A stretch of DNA of 64,000 nucleotides from Flammeovirgaceae bacterium (lineage in GTDB: Bacteria > Bacteroidota > Bacteroidia > Cytophagales > Cyclobacteriaceae). Position 1 is the stretch's first letter; the number at the start of each line of letters is the position of its first letter. The position numbers and the translations under genes were made by a program. Location of the stretch: NCBI GenBank assembly GCA_021298355.1, contig JAJTEH010000003.1:1-64000 (forward strand), read 5' to 3'. A model generated the notes under the pieces. The model was not told the origin of the DNA and ran no database searches. It saw only the letters and a list, made by a program, of their open reading frames with translations. Below are positions 46,687-55,786 of the stretch, piece by piece.

Positions 46687-47610
46687 ATGCGTGATAAAAT
46701 ATTCATCTTCATCTTGCTTATTTTAAGTTCTTGTATAGAAAGTACTGAAGTTAAAGTGCAACGATTTTTGATAAAAGGTAATGAGGCGTTGCAAAAGCAA
46801 GATATTCAACAGGCACAATACTATTTTTCTGAAGCAGTAAAGCTCGACTCTTGTTTTGCAGATGCCTTAAACAATCTGGGTACTTTGTTTTACAACCAAC
46901 AACGCTATAGCAAAGCCTTAGATTATTACAACCAAACGCTTAGTTGTAAACCCAAGTGGCAAAGGGCTTTGTTCAACAGAGCAAATACATATTATGAGCT
47001 AAAGGAGTACTATAATGCTTTGCAAGATTTAAATGAAGTAGCAAAAGTTAATCCTGATACGTTTGCTTTGCATTTTACCAGAGGTTTAGTATATGCCAAG
47101 GTAAAAGACTTTCGAAAAGCAGAACAAGCATTTATTTTAAGTTTAAAGAAAAACAATAAAAGTGCAGAGGCTAAAGTAAACCTGGCATCAGTTTATTATT
47201 ATCAAAATAAACTTAATGAAGCAGACCAATTAATTGAAGAAGGTATACTAATTGATGATAGTTTAGCCAACGCCTACAATACAAAGGCTTTAATTTTGAT
47301 AAAGAGAAATAAATTAAATGAAGCCTTGCTAGCTGTTAACAAAGCATTAAACATTTCGCCTAAAGATGCTTTTGCCTTAAATAATCGAGGACTAATCTAT
47401 TTACTTCAACAAAAAGAAACTGAAGCTTTAGATGATTTTAATCAAAGTATTTTACTAGATCCTTATAATGCCTGGGTGTATCGCAACAAAGGAATTTATT
47501 ATTTAAGAAAAAAGGATAAACCCAATGCCACACGTTTATTCGAGCAAGCAAAAAAACTTGATGACTTTGTAGAAGGTTTAGATTCACTACTAGCAGTTGC
47601 AAAACAATAA
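46687..47610 (+). CDS. TPR-repeat lipoprotein
   Basis: 307 aa. Lipoprotein signal ends LILSSC (lipidation at Cys16). From about residue 30 to the end the protein is a solenoid of seven to eight TPR units (for example ALDYYNQTLSCKPKWQRAL, AFALNNRGLIYLLQQKE). A periplasmic scaffold is likely; no partner is visible. It shares a base with the next start. Confidence 0.85.
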   Translation: MRDKIFIFILLILSSCIESTEVKVQRFLIKGNEALQKQDIQQAQYYFSEAVKLDSCFADALNNLGTLFYNQQRYSKALDYYNQTLSCKPKWQRALFNRANTYYELKEYYNALQDLNEVAKVNPDTFALHFTRGLVYAKVKDFRKAEQAFILSLKKNNKSAEAKVNLASVYYYQNKLNEADQLIEEGILIDDSLANAYNTKALILIKRNKLNEALLAVNKALNISPKDAFALNNRGLIYLLQQKETEALDDFNQSILLDPYNAWVYRNKGIYYLRKKDKPNATRLFEQAKKLDDFVEGLDSLLAVAKQ

Positions 47611-48254
47611 TGAAAAACCAACTTTCTATATCTCACATAAAGGAATTTTTATCTGAACGATTAAGGCAACCCTTACCGGGCCACGATGCACACGAACACA
47701 TGCGCGCAAGGCCAAATGGAAGCACGATACCAAATTTTAATCATACGTTACCCCCCAAACCCGGAAGCGTATTAATTCTGTTAACACCACAAAAAGATGA
47801 GATCACTTTTCCGTTGATTAAGCGGCCACACTATTTAGGTGCACACAGCGGACAAATAAGTTTACCCGGAGGTAAAGCTGAAGATGGTGAGAGTGACATT
47901 GAAACTGCTTTGAGAGAAGGCTTTGAAGAAATTGGTGTGCCACAAGATAAAATAGAAGTAATTGGCAAACTCTCTGAATTCTTTGTTGTACCTAGTAATT
48001 TTATGGTACGACCTGTAATTGGTGTACTACAGCAACCAGTTGAATTTGTTAAGGATAATAGGGAAGTAGAAAAAATTATTTTCGGCTCGCTTGCGTATTT
48101 GTTACAAAATGATGCTCCAAAAGAAAAGGAAATTATAGCGGCAGGAAGATTTAAAATGTGGGCACCTCATTTCGAAATTGAAAATGAAATAGTGTGGGGT
48201 GCAACTGCTATGATGCTCAATGAACTAAGAATGATTTTAAAAGAAAAATTTTAG
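47610..48254 (+). CDS. CoA pyrophosphatase, NUDIX family
   Basis: 214 aa. The NUDIX box GGKAEDGESDIETALREGFEEIGV is complete, with SGQISLPGGK before it, the upstream block of CoA-hydrolysing NUDIX enzymes (YeaB/CoAse group). It is likely to act on CoA or its oxidised forms. Convergent with coaD with a 4-nt overlap. Confidence 0.9.
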   Translation: MKNQLSISHIKEFLSERLRQPLPGHDAHEHMRARPNGSTIPNFNHTLPPKPGSVLILLTPQKDEITFPLIKRPHYLGAHSGQISLPGGKAEDGESDIETALREGFEEIGVPQDKIEVIGKLSEFFVVPSNFMVRPVIGVLQQPVEFVKDNREVEKIIFGSLAYLLQNDAPKEKEIIAAGRFKMWAPHFEIENEIVWGATAMMLNELRMILKEKF

Positions 48255-48709
48255 AGTTTGTAAGGCAAAAATTGCGACACATCGCCACCGTAACGGTGCA
48301 CTTCTCTTATAATGGAAGAACTAATCCACGCTAGCTGTGGTGTGGTAATCAAAAAAACAGATTCTAAATCGGCATGAAGTTTTCTGTTTACTTGAGATAT
48401 ACTGTTTTCGTATTCGAAGTCGGTAGTATTTCGTAAACCACGCAATAAATAATTAGCGTTGTGCTTTTGTGCATAGGTAGCGGTTAGCTCAGCGTAGGTA
48501 TCTACATGTATGTTGTTGTAGTCTTTAAAAGTTTCTTTGATTTTCTCAATCATAGTATTGATTTCGAAATAACGAACACTTTTATTGCTGTTATAACCAA
48601 TTGCAATAATAATCTCATCAAACAACTGCAATCCACGTAGAACAATATCTTCATGTCCCTTTGTAAAAGGATCAAAAGAGCCTGGAAAAATGGCAATTCT
48701 TTTTTGCAT
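48251..48709 (-). CDS. coaD: Phosphopantetheine adenylyltransferase
   Basis: 152 aa. Makes dephospho-CoA from 4'-phosphopantetheine and ATP. FPGSFDPFTKGHED ((T/H)xGH) and the ISSSIIREV motif identify it. Directly follows the DUF3822 gene (1-nt overlap). Confidence 0.97.
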   Translation of the reverse strand: MQKRIAIFPGSFDPFTKGHEDIVLRGLQLFDEIIIAIGYNSNKSVRYFEINTMIEKIKETFKDYNNIHVDTYAELTATYAQKHNANYLLRGLRNTTDFEYENSISQVNRKLHADLESVFLITTPQLAWISSSIIREVHRYGGDVSQFLPYKL

Positions 48710-49605
48710 TAGCTTAATTGATGTACGCTATACAAATCGAAGAAATGGTGCTCCTGAACTTCATCAAACATATACCCGAATTTAAGTGAGGCAGGTTTGG
48801 TTCCGAACACAACGTTTTTAATGTATTTATAAAACTCGTGATAGTGTGGAGAATTTCTACCGATGTATCCCCATAAAATTACTTCGCTGCTTTGTTGGTT
48901 CATAGCCAGCGATTTCATCACCAACATAATATAGCGAATGTAATCTTCGAAATGCTTTATAATAAACTGATTGTAAAAAATAAGCTTACCGTTTTTACAC
49001 ACAGCAATGTGAAGCCTGAATCTGTCTATGTAAATGTATAGAGGTGTTGTTTTGCCTGTGTAAGAATGTGCTAAAAATCCTTCGATCAGCGCTGTACTTT
49101 GGTGGCCGAAATGCAAATTGGTTTTTGCGTATACCTGTGTTAACCAGGCATGAAAAACTGTAGGTATGGCAAAAATGGTTACCGCTTCTTGAAGTCTGTG
49201 TTCTTGCTTTAAGATCGTTTCTTTTGTTCTGTCAAAACTGGCATTAAACTGTAGGTATTCTTCTTTGCCTTCTTCTAAAAAAAGCGAAAGTGGAACTTGT
49301 ACAAATTTTTGAGTTTTAAAAACGGCTGTTACGTTTTTCCAGAAACCGGCACTTAGTACTTCGTGTGCTTCAAAGATTGCACTCATTACCAGATGTAGTT
49401 CTTCCTGAGTTGTTACCTCAGGAAGAACATAATCTTCTAGTTGTAGTACGCGTTTATCTTCTCCTACTATCAGAAGTTGAAAATCGCGCGTGCCAAAATT
49501 TAAGAATAAATGATATTCGTGTAAACTTTCTTCATCAAAGCGGTCGTCTTTGATTTTTTTTATTAACCTGAAAGATGAAGTTGCAGCTTGCACAATTACT
49601 CCCAA
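48709..49605 (-). CDS. DUF3822 family protein
   Basis: 298 aa. Actin/RNase-H-like fold is suggested by the alternating strands (LFLNFGTRDFQLLIVGEDKR, PLYIYIDRFRLHIAVC, FYNQFIIKHFEDYIRYIML). The family is Bacteroidota-specific and is usually next to coaD and an RsmD-type methyltransferase. Only weak start codons exist: TTG 49605 (inside the upstream gene) or GTG 49593. Function unknown. Confidence 0.75.
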   Translation of the reverse strand: MGVIVQAATSSFRLIKKIKDDRFDEESLHEYHLFLNFGTRDFQLLIVGEDKRVLQLEDYVLPEVTTQEELHLVMSAIFEAHEVLSAGFWKNVTAVFKTQKFVQVPLSLFLEEGKEEYLQFNASFDRTKETILKQEHRLQEAVTIFAIPTVFHAWLTQVYAKTNLHFGHQSTALIEGFLAHSYTGKTTPLYIYIDRFRLHIAVCKNGKLIFYNQFIIKHFEDYIRYIMLVMKSLAMNQQSSEVILWGYIGRNSPHYHEFYKYIKNVVFGTKPASLKFGYMFDEVQEHHFFDLYSVHQLS

Positions 49606-50408
49606 TTACCAGCTGTACTTACATCGGTGCGAGAGCCGAAGCGAAGTGGCTTTCTGTTCTTTGCTTCGTTGCTTTCTTTTCTATCAGGGTTAATAGGGGC
49701 AGGGTCTTTTACTTCAATTACCGATACCTTAATACCATTTCTTTCGATAACATTGGTAAATATGTCGAATGTTTTATCAGAATCTGGTAGTTGTCCGAGT
49801 GTTTTGATATCGATCTTATCATTGAATTGCACTTTTGTAAAGGAAACAAGCAACTGACCTTTAGAAACGCGTGTGCCTGGTTCAATACGGGCTACTTGGT
49901 TTACAGTTCCCGGCTCCAAGAAGGTAAACTCATCTACCTTAGTTGAACCGTCTTTTTTCATGCGGTAAGATTTAGAACCCTTTACTACACTTTCTCCCGG
50001 CTTTACGAGTATTTCGGTTATTACACCATTTTCTGCTGCAGTTATATTGTAGATCTTGTTAAAGATTTTCTCTTTAGCGGTGATTTTACCGATTGTATCT
50101 ACCAATTGATAGGCCTTTTCCTGTCCATAACCTAAAGAAACAATACTATCTCTTTTTACTATGATGGGTACAATGCCGTTTTCAATAAAACTAGTTAGGG
50201 TATCCCAACTGCTGGTGTATTTGCCGTGTTGCTCTAAATACACTTTCTCAGCTTCGCGGATAATGGATAGCTTATCAATAATAATGGCCTCAGTTGCTGC
50301 AATTGCTTTTCGCTCTTCAATAGTAGAGTCTATAGAGTTGTAGAGGTAATAAGCCAGAGATAAGCTGATTATCAGTAAAATAAATGAAACAATTTTGGTA
50401 AGGTTCAT
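49596..50408 (-). CDS. Single-pass membrane protein with pilin-like and lipoyl-like segments
   Basis: 270 aa. One N-terminal membrane helix (about 4-25), a helical stretch IIREAEKVYLEQHGKYTSSW typical of pseudopilin-like periplasmic proteins, then two short modules that each carry a PGxxVxKG turn (ILVKPGESVVKGS, ARIEPGTRVSKGQLLVSF), reminiscent of lipoyl/HlyD hairpins. Domain assignment is by eye only. Its 3' end overlaps the DUF3822 start. Confidence 0.6.
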   Translation of the reverse strand: MNLTKIVSFILLIISLSLAYYLYNSIDSTIEERKAIAATEAIIIDKLSIIREAEKVYLEQHGKYTSSWDTLTSFIENGIVPIIVKRDSIVSLGYGQEKAYQLVDTIGKITAKEKIFNKIYNITAAENGVITEILVKPGESVVKGSKSYRMKKDGSTKVDEFTFLEPGTVNQVARIEPGTRVSKGQLLVSFTKVQFNDKIDIKTLGQLPDSDKTFDIFTNVIERNGIKVSVIEVKDPAPINPDRKESNEAKNRKPLRFGSRTDVSTAGNWE

Positions 50409-50427
50409 TGGTAAACAGTTTAAGCTA

Positions 50428-50459
50428 CAAGTATAGGAATTTTCGTGTTTAAATTACAA
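50428..50459 (-). promoter_or_regulatory. Possible promoter before the pilin/lipoyl-like gene
   Basis: TTG (50457-50459), 21-nt spacer, TATACTTG (50428-50435, one mismatch to TAnnTTTG). It would start transcription about 50421, with a short leader. The -33 box overlaps the stop of the NUDIX gene. Confidence 0.4.
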
Positions 50460-50927
50460 TAAATGCGTGTAACCTCTCATATTTATACAATCTGCGGGGC
50501 CTTTTCCGTTAGCAAATAGTTTGTGTTTGTAGGTATCGGGTATTTGGCTGATTTCTTTGTTGGTTAGCCAGGCTACATCCTCTACTACTTTTAATTGTGT
50601 TTCGGGGTCGTAGCCAATTTTCAGATTCCCTCCTGTTATTTCCACCGAAAAGTATATTTCAACAGCATGCAATGGCTTGTTTATATGTTCAGTAACAAAT
50701 AGTAGCTGGCCTACGGTTATTTCAATTCCGGTTTCTTCCAGAAATTCTTTGCGTAGCGTTTGCTCCAGACTTTCGCCAAACTCTACACCCCCGCCCGGTA
50801 ATGCCCAAAAATCGTTGTTTGTTAAACCTTTGTGGTTTACCATAAGCCATTTTTCTTCCTTTATGCAAAAGCCACAAACCCTAATGCGTGTTCTATTGCC
50901 GTATTTTTCTATAATTTCCGGATGCAT
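50454..50927 (-). CDS. NUDIX hydrolase
   Basis: 157 aa, NUDIX box GGGVEFGESLEQTLRKEFLEETGI complete. The protein opens GNRTRIRVCGFCIKEEKW, the MutT-like form. Substrate unknown. Divergent from the DUF1573 gene; the shared region holds nested inverted repeats. Confidence 0.9.
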   Translation of the reverse strand: MHPEIIEKYGNRTRIRVCGFCIKEEKWLMVNHKGLTNNDFWALPGGGVEFGESLEQTLRKEFLEETGIEITVGQLLFVTEHINKPLHAVEIYFSVEITGGNLKIGYDPETQLKVVEDVAWLTNKEISQIPDTYKHKLFANGKGPADCINMRGYTHLL

Positions 50928-51015
50928 ATGGCGTAGTTTCTTTCTATTATACCCCTGTAGTTAAATTTTGATTGTTAAAATTCGTTATTCTGGCAGAATA
51001 GTTGATTGTAAATTT

Positions 51016-51023
51016 TAACTTTG
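51016..51023 (+). promoter_or_regulatory. -7 box of the DUF1573 gene
   Basis: TAACTTTG matches TAnnTTTG, with a predicted start about 51030 and a 10-nt leader to the ATG at 51040. The -33 position (TTCTGG) is occupied by a palindrome and not by a TTG. Confidence 0.5.
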
Positions 51024-51039
51024 TTTAAAATTGAGCATT

Positions 51040-51441
51040 ATGAAAAAGTTTCTTTCATGTATTATTCTAGTATTGGTAAGCACAATTGTGTTTGCTCAAA
51101 CTGTATCGAAACAAAATGGTCCGGTAATTACCTGGGATAAAATAACTCACGACTTCGGTAAAATTACACAAGGCGAAGTTGTAGAACATACATTTTATTT
51201 TACCAACACCGGAAACGAGCCTCTAATAATCACCGATGTAAAAGTAAGTTGTGGCTGCACTACGCCTAAAGGCTGGCCAAAAGATCCGGTAATGCCAGGT
51301 GGTAAAGGTGAGTTAACAGTAGCTTTTAACAGCACTGGTAAAATAGGTATGCAGAATAAACCAATCACAATAGTATCTAATTCGGTAAATGATGCCCGCG
51401 TAACTTTCTTAACAGAAGTGCTGGAAAGAAAGCCTCAATAA
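51040..51441 (+). CDS. DUF1573 domain-containing exported protein
   Basis: 133 aa from ATG 51040. Signal peptide (cleavage near FAQ), then one DUF1573 immunoglobulin-like domain: ITHDFGKITQGEVVEHTFYFTNTGNEPL with the Cys motif SCGCTTP. Such proteins are common in the phylum, role unknown (possibly binding or folding partners in the periplasm). Monocistronic between a -7 box and a terminator. Confidence 0.88.
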   Translation: MKKFLSCIILVLVSTIVFAQTVSKQNGPVITWDKITHDFGKITQGEVVEHTFYFTNTGNEPLIITDVKVSCGCTTPKGWPKDPVMPGGKGELTVAFNSTGKIGMQNKPITIVSNSVNDARVTFLTEVLERKPQ

Positions 51442-51467
51442 GAAAAGCGATAATTGAGTATAAAGAG

Positions 51468-51498
51468 TAAGCCTGTTTAAGCAGGCTTATTTTTTTTA
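51468..51498 (+). terminator. Terminator after the DUF1573 gene
   Basis: TAAGCCTG (51468-51475) pairs with CAGGCTTA (51482-51489), 6-nt loop, then a T-rich run to 51498. The right arm and T run are also the last codons of the convergent DUF423 gene. Confidence 0.85.
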
Positions 51499-51848
51499 TA
51501 AGCCAGTACCATAAGAGTTAACCAGCCGGCTAACAAAAACAAACCGCCAATTGGTGTAATGAGTGCTACAGAAGTAGCATTAAAAATAGCTAACACATAT
51601 AAACTACCCGAAAACAATAAAATACCAATTAGCCAAAGTAAACCAACAATTCTGGCTCGCATCTGATTTTGAAATCCCAAAGCCAGTAACGCAATGGCAT
51701 GAAAAAAATGATACCGAACTGCAAGTTCAAAAGTCTGCGATCTTCCATTTGCTTCTAATAAATCTTTTAGAGCGTGTGCGCCAAATGCGCCAAATGCCAC
51801 TGCTAGAAATCCCAAAGCGCCCGCAATCAGTATAAATTTTTTATTCAT
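51477..51848 (-). CDS. DUF423 family membrane protein
   Basis: 123 aa, four predicted membrane helices. N-terminus ILIAGALGFLAVAFGAFGAH followed by VRYHFFHAIALLALG is the YwdK/DUF423 signature. Function unknown. Overlaps the YggS gene by 4 nt; the last residues (KKNKPA) are encoded by a terminator. Confidence 0.9.
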   Translation of the reverse strand: MNKKFILIAGALGFLAVAFGAFGAHALKDLLEANGRSQTFELAVRYHFFHAIALLALGFQNQMRARIVGLLWLIGILLFSGSLYVLAIFNATSVALITPIGGLFLLAGWLTLMVLAYKKNKPA

Positions 51849-52522
51849 GCTGTAGTATAATTCCGGTTTCCAAAAATGGCTGAGCCAACGCGTATATAGG
51901 TACTTCCTTGTTCTATGGCAATAGGATAGTCGCTGCTCATACCCATCGATAACTCTTGCAATGAAAACTGCGGTGGTAGAGTTTTGTTTAGTAATGTATC
52001 GAACAGATTTTTCAGATGAGCAAATTCTTTTCTTATTTGTTCTGTGCTGGCTGTTAAACTGGCCATGCCCATCAGTCCTTTAATGGAGATGTTCTCTAAT
52101 GCAGGTAAAGCAGGATTATCAAGTAAAGCAAACAATTCGCTGTCGCTCAATCCAAACTTTGTGTCTTCCGCGGCAATATAAACCTGCAACAAGCAAGAGA
52201 TAGTTCGGTTATTCTTTTTTCCTTGTTTGTTTATTTCTTCTAAAAGTTTGAAACTATCTACCGAGTGTATTAAATGCACAAACGGTGCTATATATTTTAC
52301 TTTATTGGTTTGCAAATGTCCTATCAAATGCCACTCAATATCTTTAGGTAATTGTTCGTATTTTGGTACCAGTTCCTGTACTTTATTTTCGCCAAAGATA
52401 CGGTGGCCCAATGCATAGGCTTCTGCTATTGCAGAAGCAGGGTGCGTTTTACTTACAGCAATTAAGCGGCAACCAGTTGGTAATCCGTTTTTAATTCTTG
52501 CTAGGTTTTCCTGTAGAATCAT
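51845..52522 (-). CDS. YggS family pyridoxal phosphate homeostasis protein
   Basis: 225 aa, single-domain PLP-binding TIM barrel. The PLP lysine is in LIAVSKTHPA; IFGENKVQELVPKY, WHLIGHLQTNKVK, and SMGMSSDYPIAIEQGSTYIR (phosphate site) follow in order. Controls PLP levels and amino-acid balance. Confidence 0.95.
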   Translation of the reverse strand: MILQENLARIKNGLPTGCRLIAVSKTHPASAIAEAYALGHRIFGENKVQELVPKYEQLPKDIEWHLIGHLQTNKVKYIAPFVHLIHSVDSFKLLEEINKQGKKNNRTISCLLQVYIAAEDTKFGLSDSELFALLDNPALPALENISIKGLMGMASLTASTEQIRKEFAHLKNLFDTLLNKTLPPQFSLQELSMGMSSDYPIAIEQGSTYIRVGSAIFGNRNYTTA

Positions 52523-52567
52523 GTATTTTTATCGGCACAAAATTACACCGTTAATTTAATTTCAAAG

Positions 52568-54124
52568 ATGGCAATATTGGGTACCTTATTAAAAAAAGGA
52601 ATACGCTTACGCGAAATGCTAGAAGAAGAATTTACTTCTCCGGCCGATTTACAAAAAAAGGAATTAAAAGAGCTGTTAATTTCAGCCAGTGCAACTGAGT
52701 TTGGTAAGTATTATAATTTCCCCGGAATTTTAAAAAGTTTTCGCTCAGGCGGAAACGACTTTTACCAACAATTTAAAAAGTCGGTTCCACTTCATACCTA
52801 TAATAAAATATATGCTGATTGGTGGAAGTTGGCTTTGCGTGGTGTTAAAAATGTTACGTGGCCCGGAAGAGTAAAATACTTTGCTCTAAGTTCCGGTACT
52901 TCAGAGGCATCCTCTAAATATATTCCGGTTACAAAAGATATGACAAAGGCCATACAAAAAACAAGTGTGCGCCAAATCCTTTCTCTTTCTAAATACGATT
53001 TACCTCCCGATGTATTCACATCCGGCATCTTAATGTTGGGTGGCTCTACACATTTAAACAAACGCGGAAGTTATTTCGAAGGCGATTTAAGTGGCATACA
53101 AGCCGCCTGCTTACCATTTTGGTTTCAGCATTTTTATAAACCCGGAAAAAAAATTGCGAAAAACAGAAATTGGGATGTTAAGCTCGATGAAATTGCCACC
53201 AAAGCACCCGAGTGGAACATTGGTATAATTGTGGGTGTTCCGGCCTGGTTGCAAATTTTAATGGAGAAGATAATTGAAAAACACAGGGTGAAAAATATAC
53301 ACGAAATTTGGCCTAACCTTCAGGTATATGTGCATGGCGGTGTTTCATTCGATCCGTATAAAAAAGGATTTGAAAAACTTTTAGGAAAACCAATTTATTA
53401 TATCGAAACATACCTGGCATCTGAGGGATTCATTGCGTTTCAGGCCGTGCCAAACCGAAAATCCATGCGGCTGGTGTTAAACAATGGTATCTTTTACGAA
53501 TTTGTACCGTTCGAATCTAAAAATTTTGATGCAAACGGAGATGTTTTGCCCGATGCCGAAACATTAATGATTGATGACGTTGAAGAAGGAAAAGAGTATG
53601 CTATTTTACTTTCTACCTGTGCAGGAGCATGGCGCTATTTAATTGGCGATACCATTAAGTTTGTATCAAAAGAAGAAGCTGAGATAATTATTACCGGCCG
53701 CACAAAACATTTTTTAAGTTTATGTGGTGAGCACCTATCGGTAGATAACATGAACAAAGCCATAGAAACAGTTGCCGATGAATTAAACATTGCTATCCCG
53801 GAGTTTACTGTTGCCGGCATACCGCATGGAAGTTTATTTGCACACCATTGGTATGTAGGTACCGACAGCCCGGCCAAAGCAGAGGTTATCCGACAAAAAT
53901 TAGATGAAAAGTTAAAAGAGTTAAATGATGATTACGCGGTAGAACGAAGTGCCGCTTTAAAAGAAGTGATTGTAGATGTTTTGCCTGTAAAAACATTTTA
54001 TAAGTGGATGGAATCCAAAGGTAAAGTTGGAGGGCAAAATAAATTTCCGCGTGTTTTAAAAAACACCCAACTCGATGATTGGAAAACATTCATTCAACCT
54101 TATCAGAATGGAGATCGTTCGTAA
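52568..54124 (+). CDS. GH3 auxin-responsive promoter family protein
   Basis: 518 aa. Adenylate-forming enzyme of the firefly-luciferase fold: ATP motif FALSSGTSEASSKYIPVT, then YIETYLASEGFIAFQ and the hinge IITGRTKHFLSLCGEHLS. Plant GH3 enzymes join acyl acids to amino acids; bacterial members are uncharacterised. Coupled by overlap to the LysE-type gene downstream. Confidence 0.92.
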   Translation: MAILGTLLKKGIRLREMLEEEFTSPADLQKKELKELLISASATEFGKYYNFPGILKSFRSGGNDFYQQFKKSVPLHTYNKIYADWWKLALRGVKNVTWPGRVKYFALSSGTSEASSKYIPVTKDMTKAIQKTSVRQILSLSKYDLPPDVFTSGILMLGGSTHLNKRGSYFEGDLSGIQAACLPFWFQHFYKPGKKIAKNRNWDVKLDEIATKAPEWNIGIIVGVPAWLQILMEKIIEKHRVKNIHEIWPNLQVYVHGGVSFDPYKKGFEKLLGKPIYYIETYLASEGFIAFQAVPNRKSMRLVLNNGIFYEFVPFESKNFDANGDVLPDAETLMIDDVEEGKEYAILLSTCAGAWRYLIGDTIKFVSKEEAEIIITGRTKHFLSLCGEHLSVDNMNKAIETVADELNIAIPEFTVAGIPHGSLFAHHWYVGTDSPAKAEVIRQKLDEKLKELNDDYAVERSAALKEVIVDVLPVKTFYKWMESKGKVGGQNKFPRVLKNTQLDDWKTFIQPYQNGDRS

Positions 54125-54740
54125 TGGCATTCTATCGGGGCTTGTATTGGCGCTTTTAATAGGCCCGGTATTTTTTACGCTCATTCAAACTAGTATAGAG
54201 CGTGGGTTCAGATCTGGTGCATGGGTTGCCCTTGGTATTTCAGTAAGTGATACGGTATACATACTAATTTCTTACTTGGGTTTATATCAATTTTTCGAGA
54301 GTCCGGTGGCGCGCGAACGATTATCTTACGTTGGTGGTGGTATACTAATTTTGTTCGGGGCTTACTATCTGTTTGTGAAAAGCCGTAACATGTTAAATTT
54401 TCACCCCGAACATATAAAGGTACGTAGTGCTTTGCGGTTGGTGGCCAAAGGATTTTTAATTAATGGTCTTAGCCCAATGGTATTGTTGTTTTGGATAGGT
54501 ACCGTTGGTTTTGCATCTACCGAGTTTGGTTATACTAAGCCATGGCAGGCTTTTCTTTATTTCTCTGCTATTATACTAACTGTTTTCGCTACTGATTTAC
54601 TTAAAGCTAAACTTGCAGATAAACTTCGTTTACTAATTACACCAAAAGCAATTCAGCGATTAAACATTTTAATGGGATCGGCTCTCATTTTTTTCGGTTT
54701 CCGCCTAATTTTTTATGCCGATACCTTAAGCCTGCATTAA
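54108..54740 (+). CDS. LysE/RhtB family transporter
   Basis: 210 aa from ATG 54108 (17-nt overlap with the GH3 gene). Six membrane helices; the GPVFFTLIQTSIERGFRSG segment is the LysE-type PG(P/x) motif. Exports amino acids or similar; the pairing with GH3 is suggestive of a shared small-molecule route. Convergent with the VWA gene. Confidence 0.88.
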   Translation: MEIVRNGILSGLVLALLIGPVFFTLIQTSIERGFRSGAWVALGISVSDTVYILISYLGLYQFFESPVARERLSYVGGGILILFGAYYLFVKSRNMLNFHPEHIKVRSALRLVAKGFLINGLSPMVLLFWIGTVGFASTEFGYTKPWQAFLYFSAIILTVFATDLLKAKLADKLRLLITPKAIQRLNILMGSALIFFGFRLIFYADTLSLH

Positions 54741-55786
54741 TCTTGCAGGATGTTACTCATAAACGTAGATTTAAGGGCTAGCCAAATCAGCATTAATACA
54801 AGTGCCCACCGTAAATAATGGAAGTAATAGTCGGATGTATCTTTATATCGTGTTTCCTTTATTTCTGCTTTTTCAAACTCGTTAATCTGATTAAACACTT
54901 TTTGTAATGCTTCTTCATCTTGTACCCTGAAAAACATACCCTTTGCTATTTCGGCAATTTTGCGCATAGTGGTTTCGTTCACTGTATTCTCCACCATATT
55001 AGGCCGGCCAAAGAAATCGGTTTTAAAAGGAACCATTCCTTCTCGGCCTACAATTATGGTATATACTTTTATGCCATATGCATCGGCTAATTCTGCAGCG
55101 GTTATGGGGTCTATGTTTCCTGCATTGCTATCACCATCGCTTAGTAAAATACACACTTTAGATTTTGCTTTCGATTCACTCATGCGGTTGATAACCACTC
55201 CCAACGCACTACCAATTGCTGTGCCTTTGTTGTCGATCATATCAAAATTTATTTCTTCAAAATATTTTTTTAACAGATCATAATCGGTGGTGAGCGGAGC
55301 AAGCGAAAAGGCATCGCCAGAAAATACTACGATGCCTATCCTGTCTTGTTTACGTTCCATCACAAATTGGCGGGCTACAGTTTTTGCAACTTCAAGTCTG
55401 TTAGGTTCAAAGTCTGAAATCTCCATTGATTTAGAAACATCTAGTGCTAACATTATGTCGATACCTTCTGTAAATTGTTCTACTTTTTCGTTAGTACGTT
55501 GCGGGCGTGCAAGAGCAATAACCAATAACGCTAACATCAGCATAAAAATAAATTCAGGAATTAACCTAACCCAAGCCCATTTCGTACTATGCACATCTTT
55601 TTGCTGCAGAGCAACCGGAAGTTTTTGATTGAACCGATAACGCATAAACCAACGCACAACAAACAAAATAAGTATACCTAGCAAGCACCACAGTATCCAA
55701 TTGCGTTCCCAAGTGTAAGAAGCAAACGTGGATGGCAGAAACCATTCTGCACTAAACCAGCTATCGGATAGTATATTATTTTCCAT
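54737..55786 (-). CDS. BatA-like von Willebrand factor A membrane protein
   Basis: 349 aa. Two N-terminal membrane helices (about 25-45, 80-96), a VWA domain (about 105-300) with MIDAS ALDVSKSMEISD (DxSxS) and a C-terminal helix (WALVLMLIWLALKST). Part of the Bat group that in Bacteroidota works with MoxR and DUF58 proteins in envelope integrity. No second VWA gene (batB) follows: the convergent LysE gene begins. Confidence 0.9.
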   Translation of the reverse strand: MENNILSDSWFSAEWFLPSTFASYTWERNWILWCLLGILILFVVRWFMRYRFNQKLPVALQQKDVHSTKWAWVRLIPEFIFMLMLALLVIALARPQRTNEKVEQFTEGIDIMLALDVSKSMEISDFEPNRLEVAKTVARQFVMERKQDRIGIVVFSGDAFSLAPLTTDYDLLKKYFEEINFDMIDNKGTAIGSALGVVINRMSESKAKSKVCILLSDGDSNAGNIDPITAAELADAYGIKVYTIIVGREGMVPFKTDFFGRPNMVENTVNETTMRKIAEIAKGMFFRVQDEEALQKVFNQINEFEKAEIKETRYKDTSDYYFHYLRWALVLMLIWLALKSTFMSNILQD

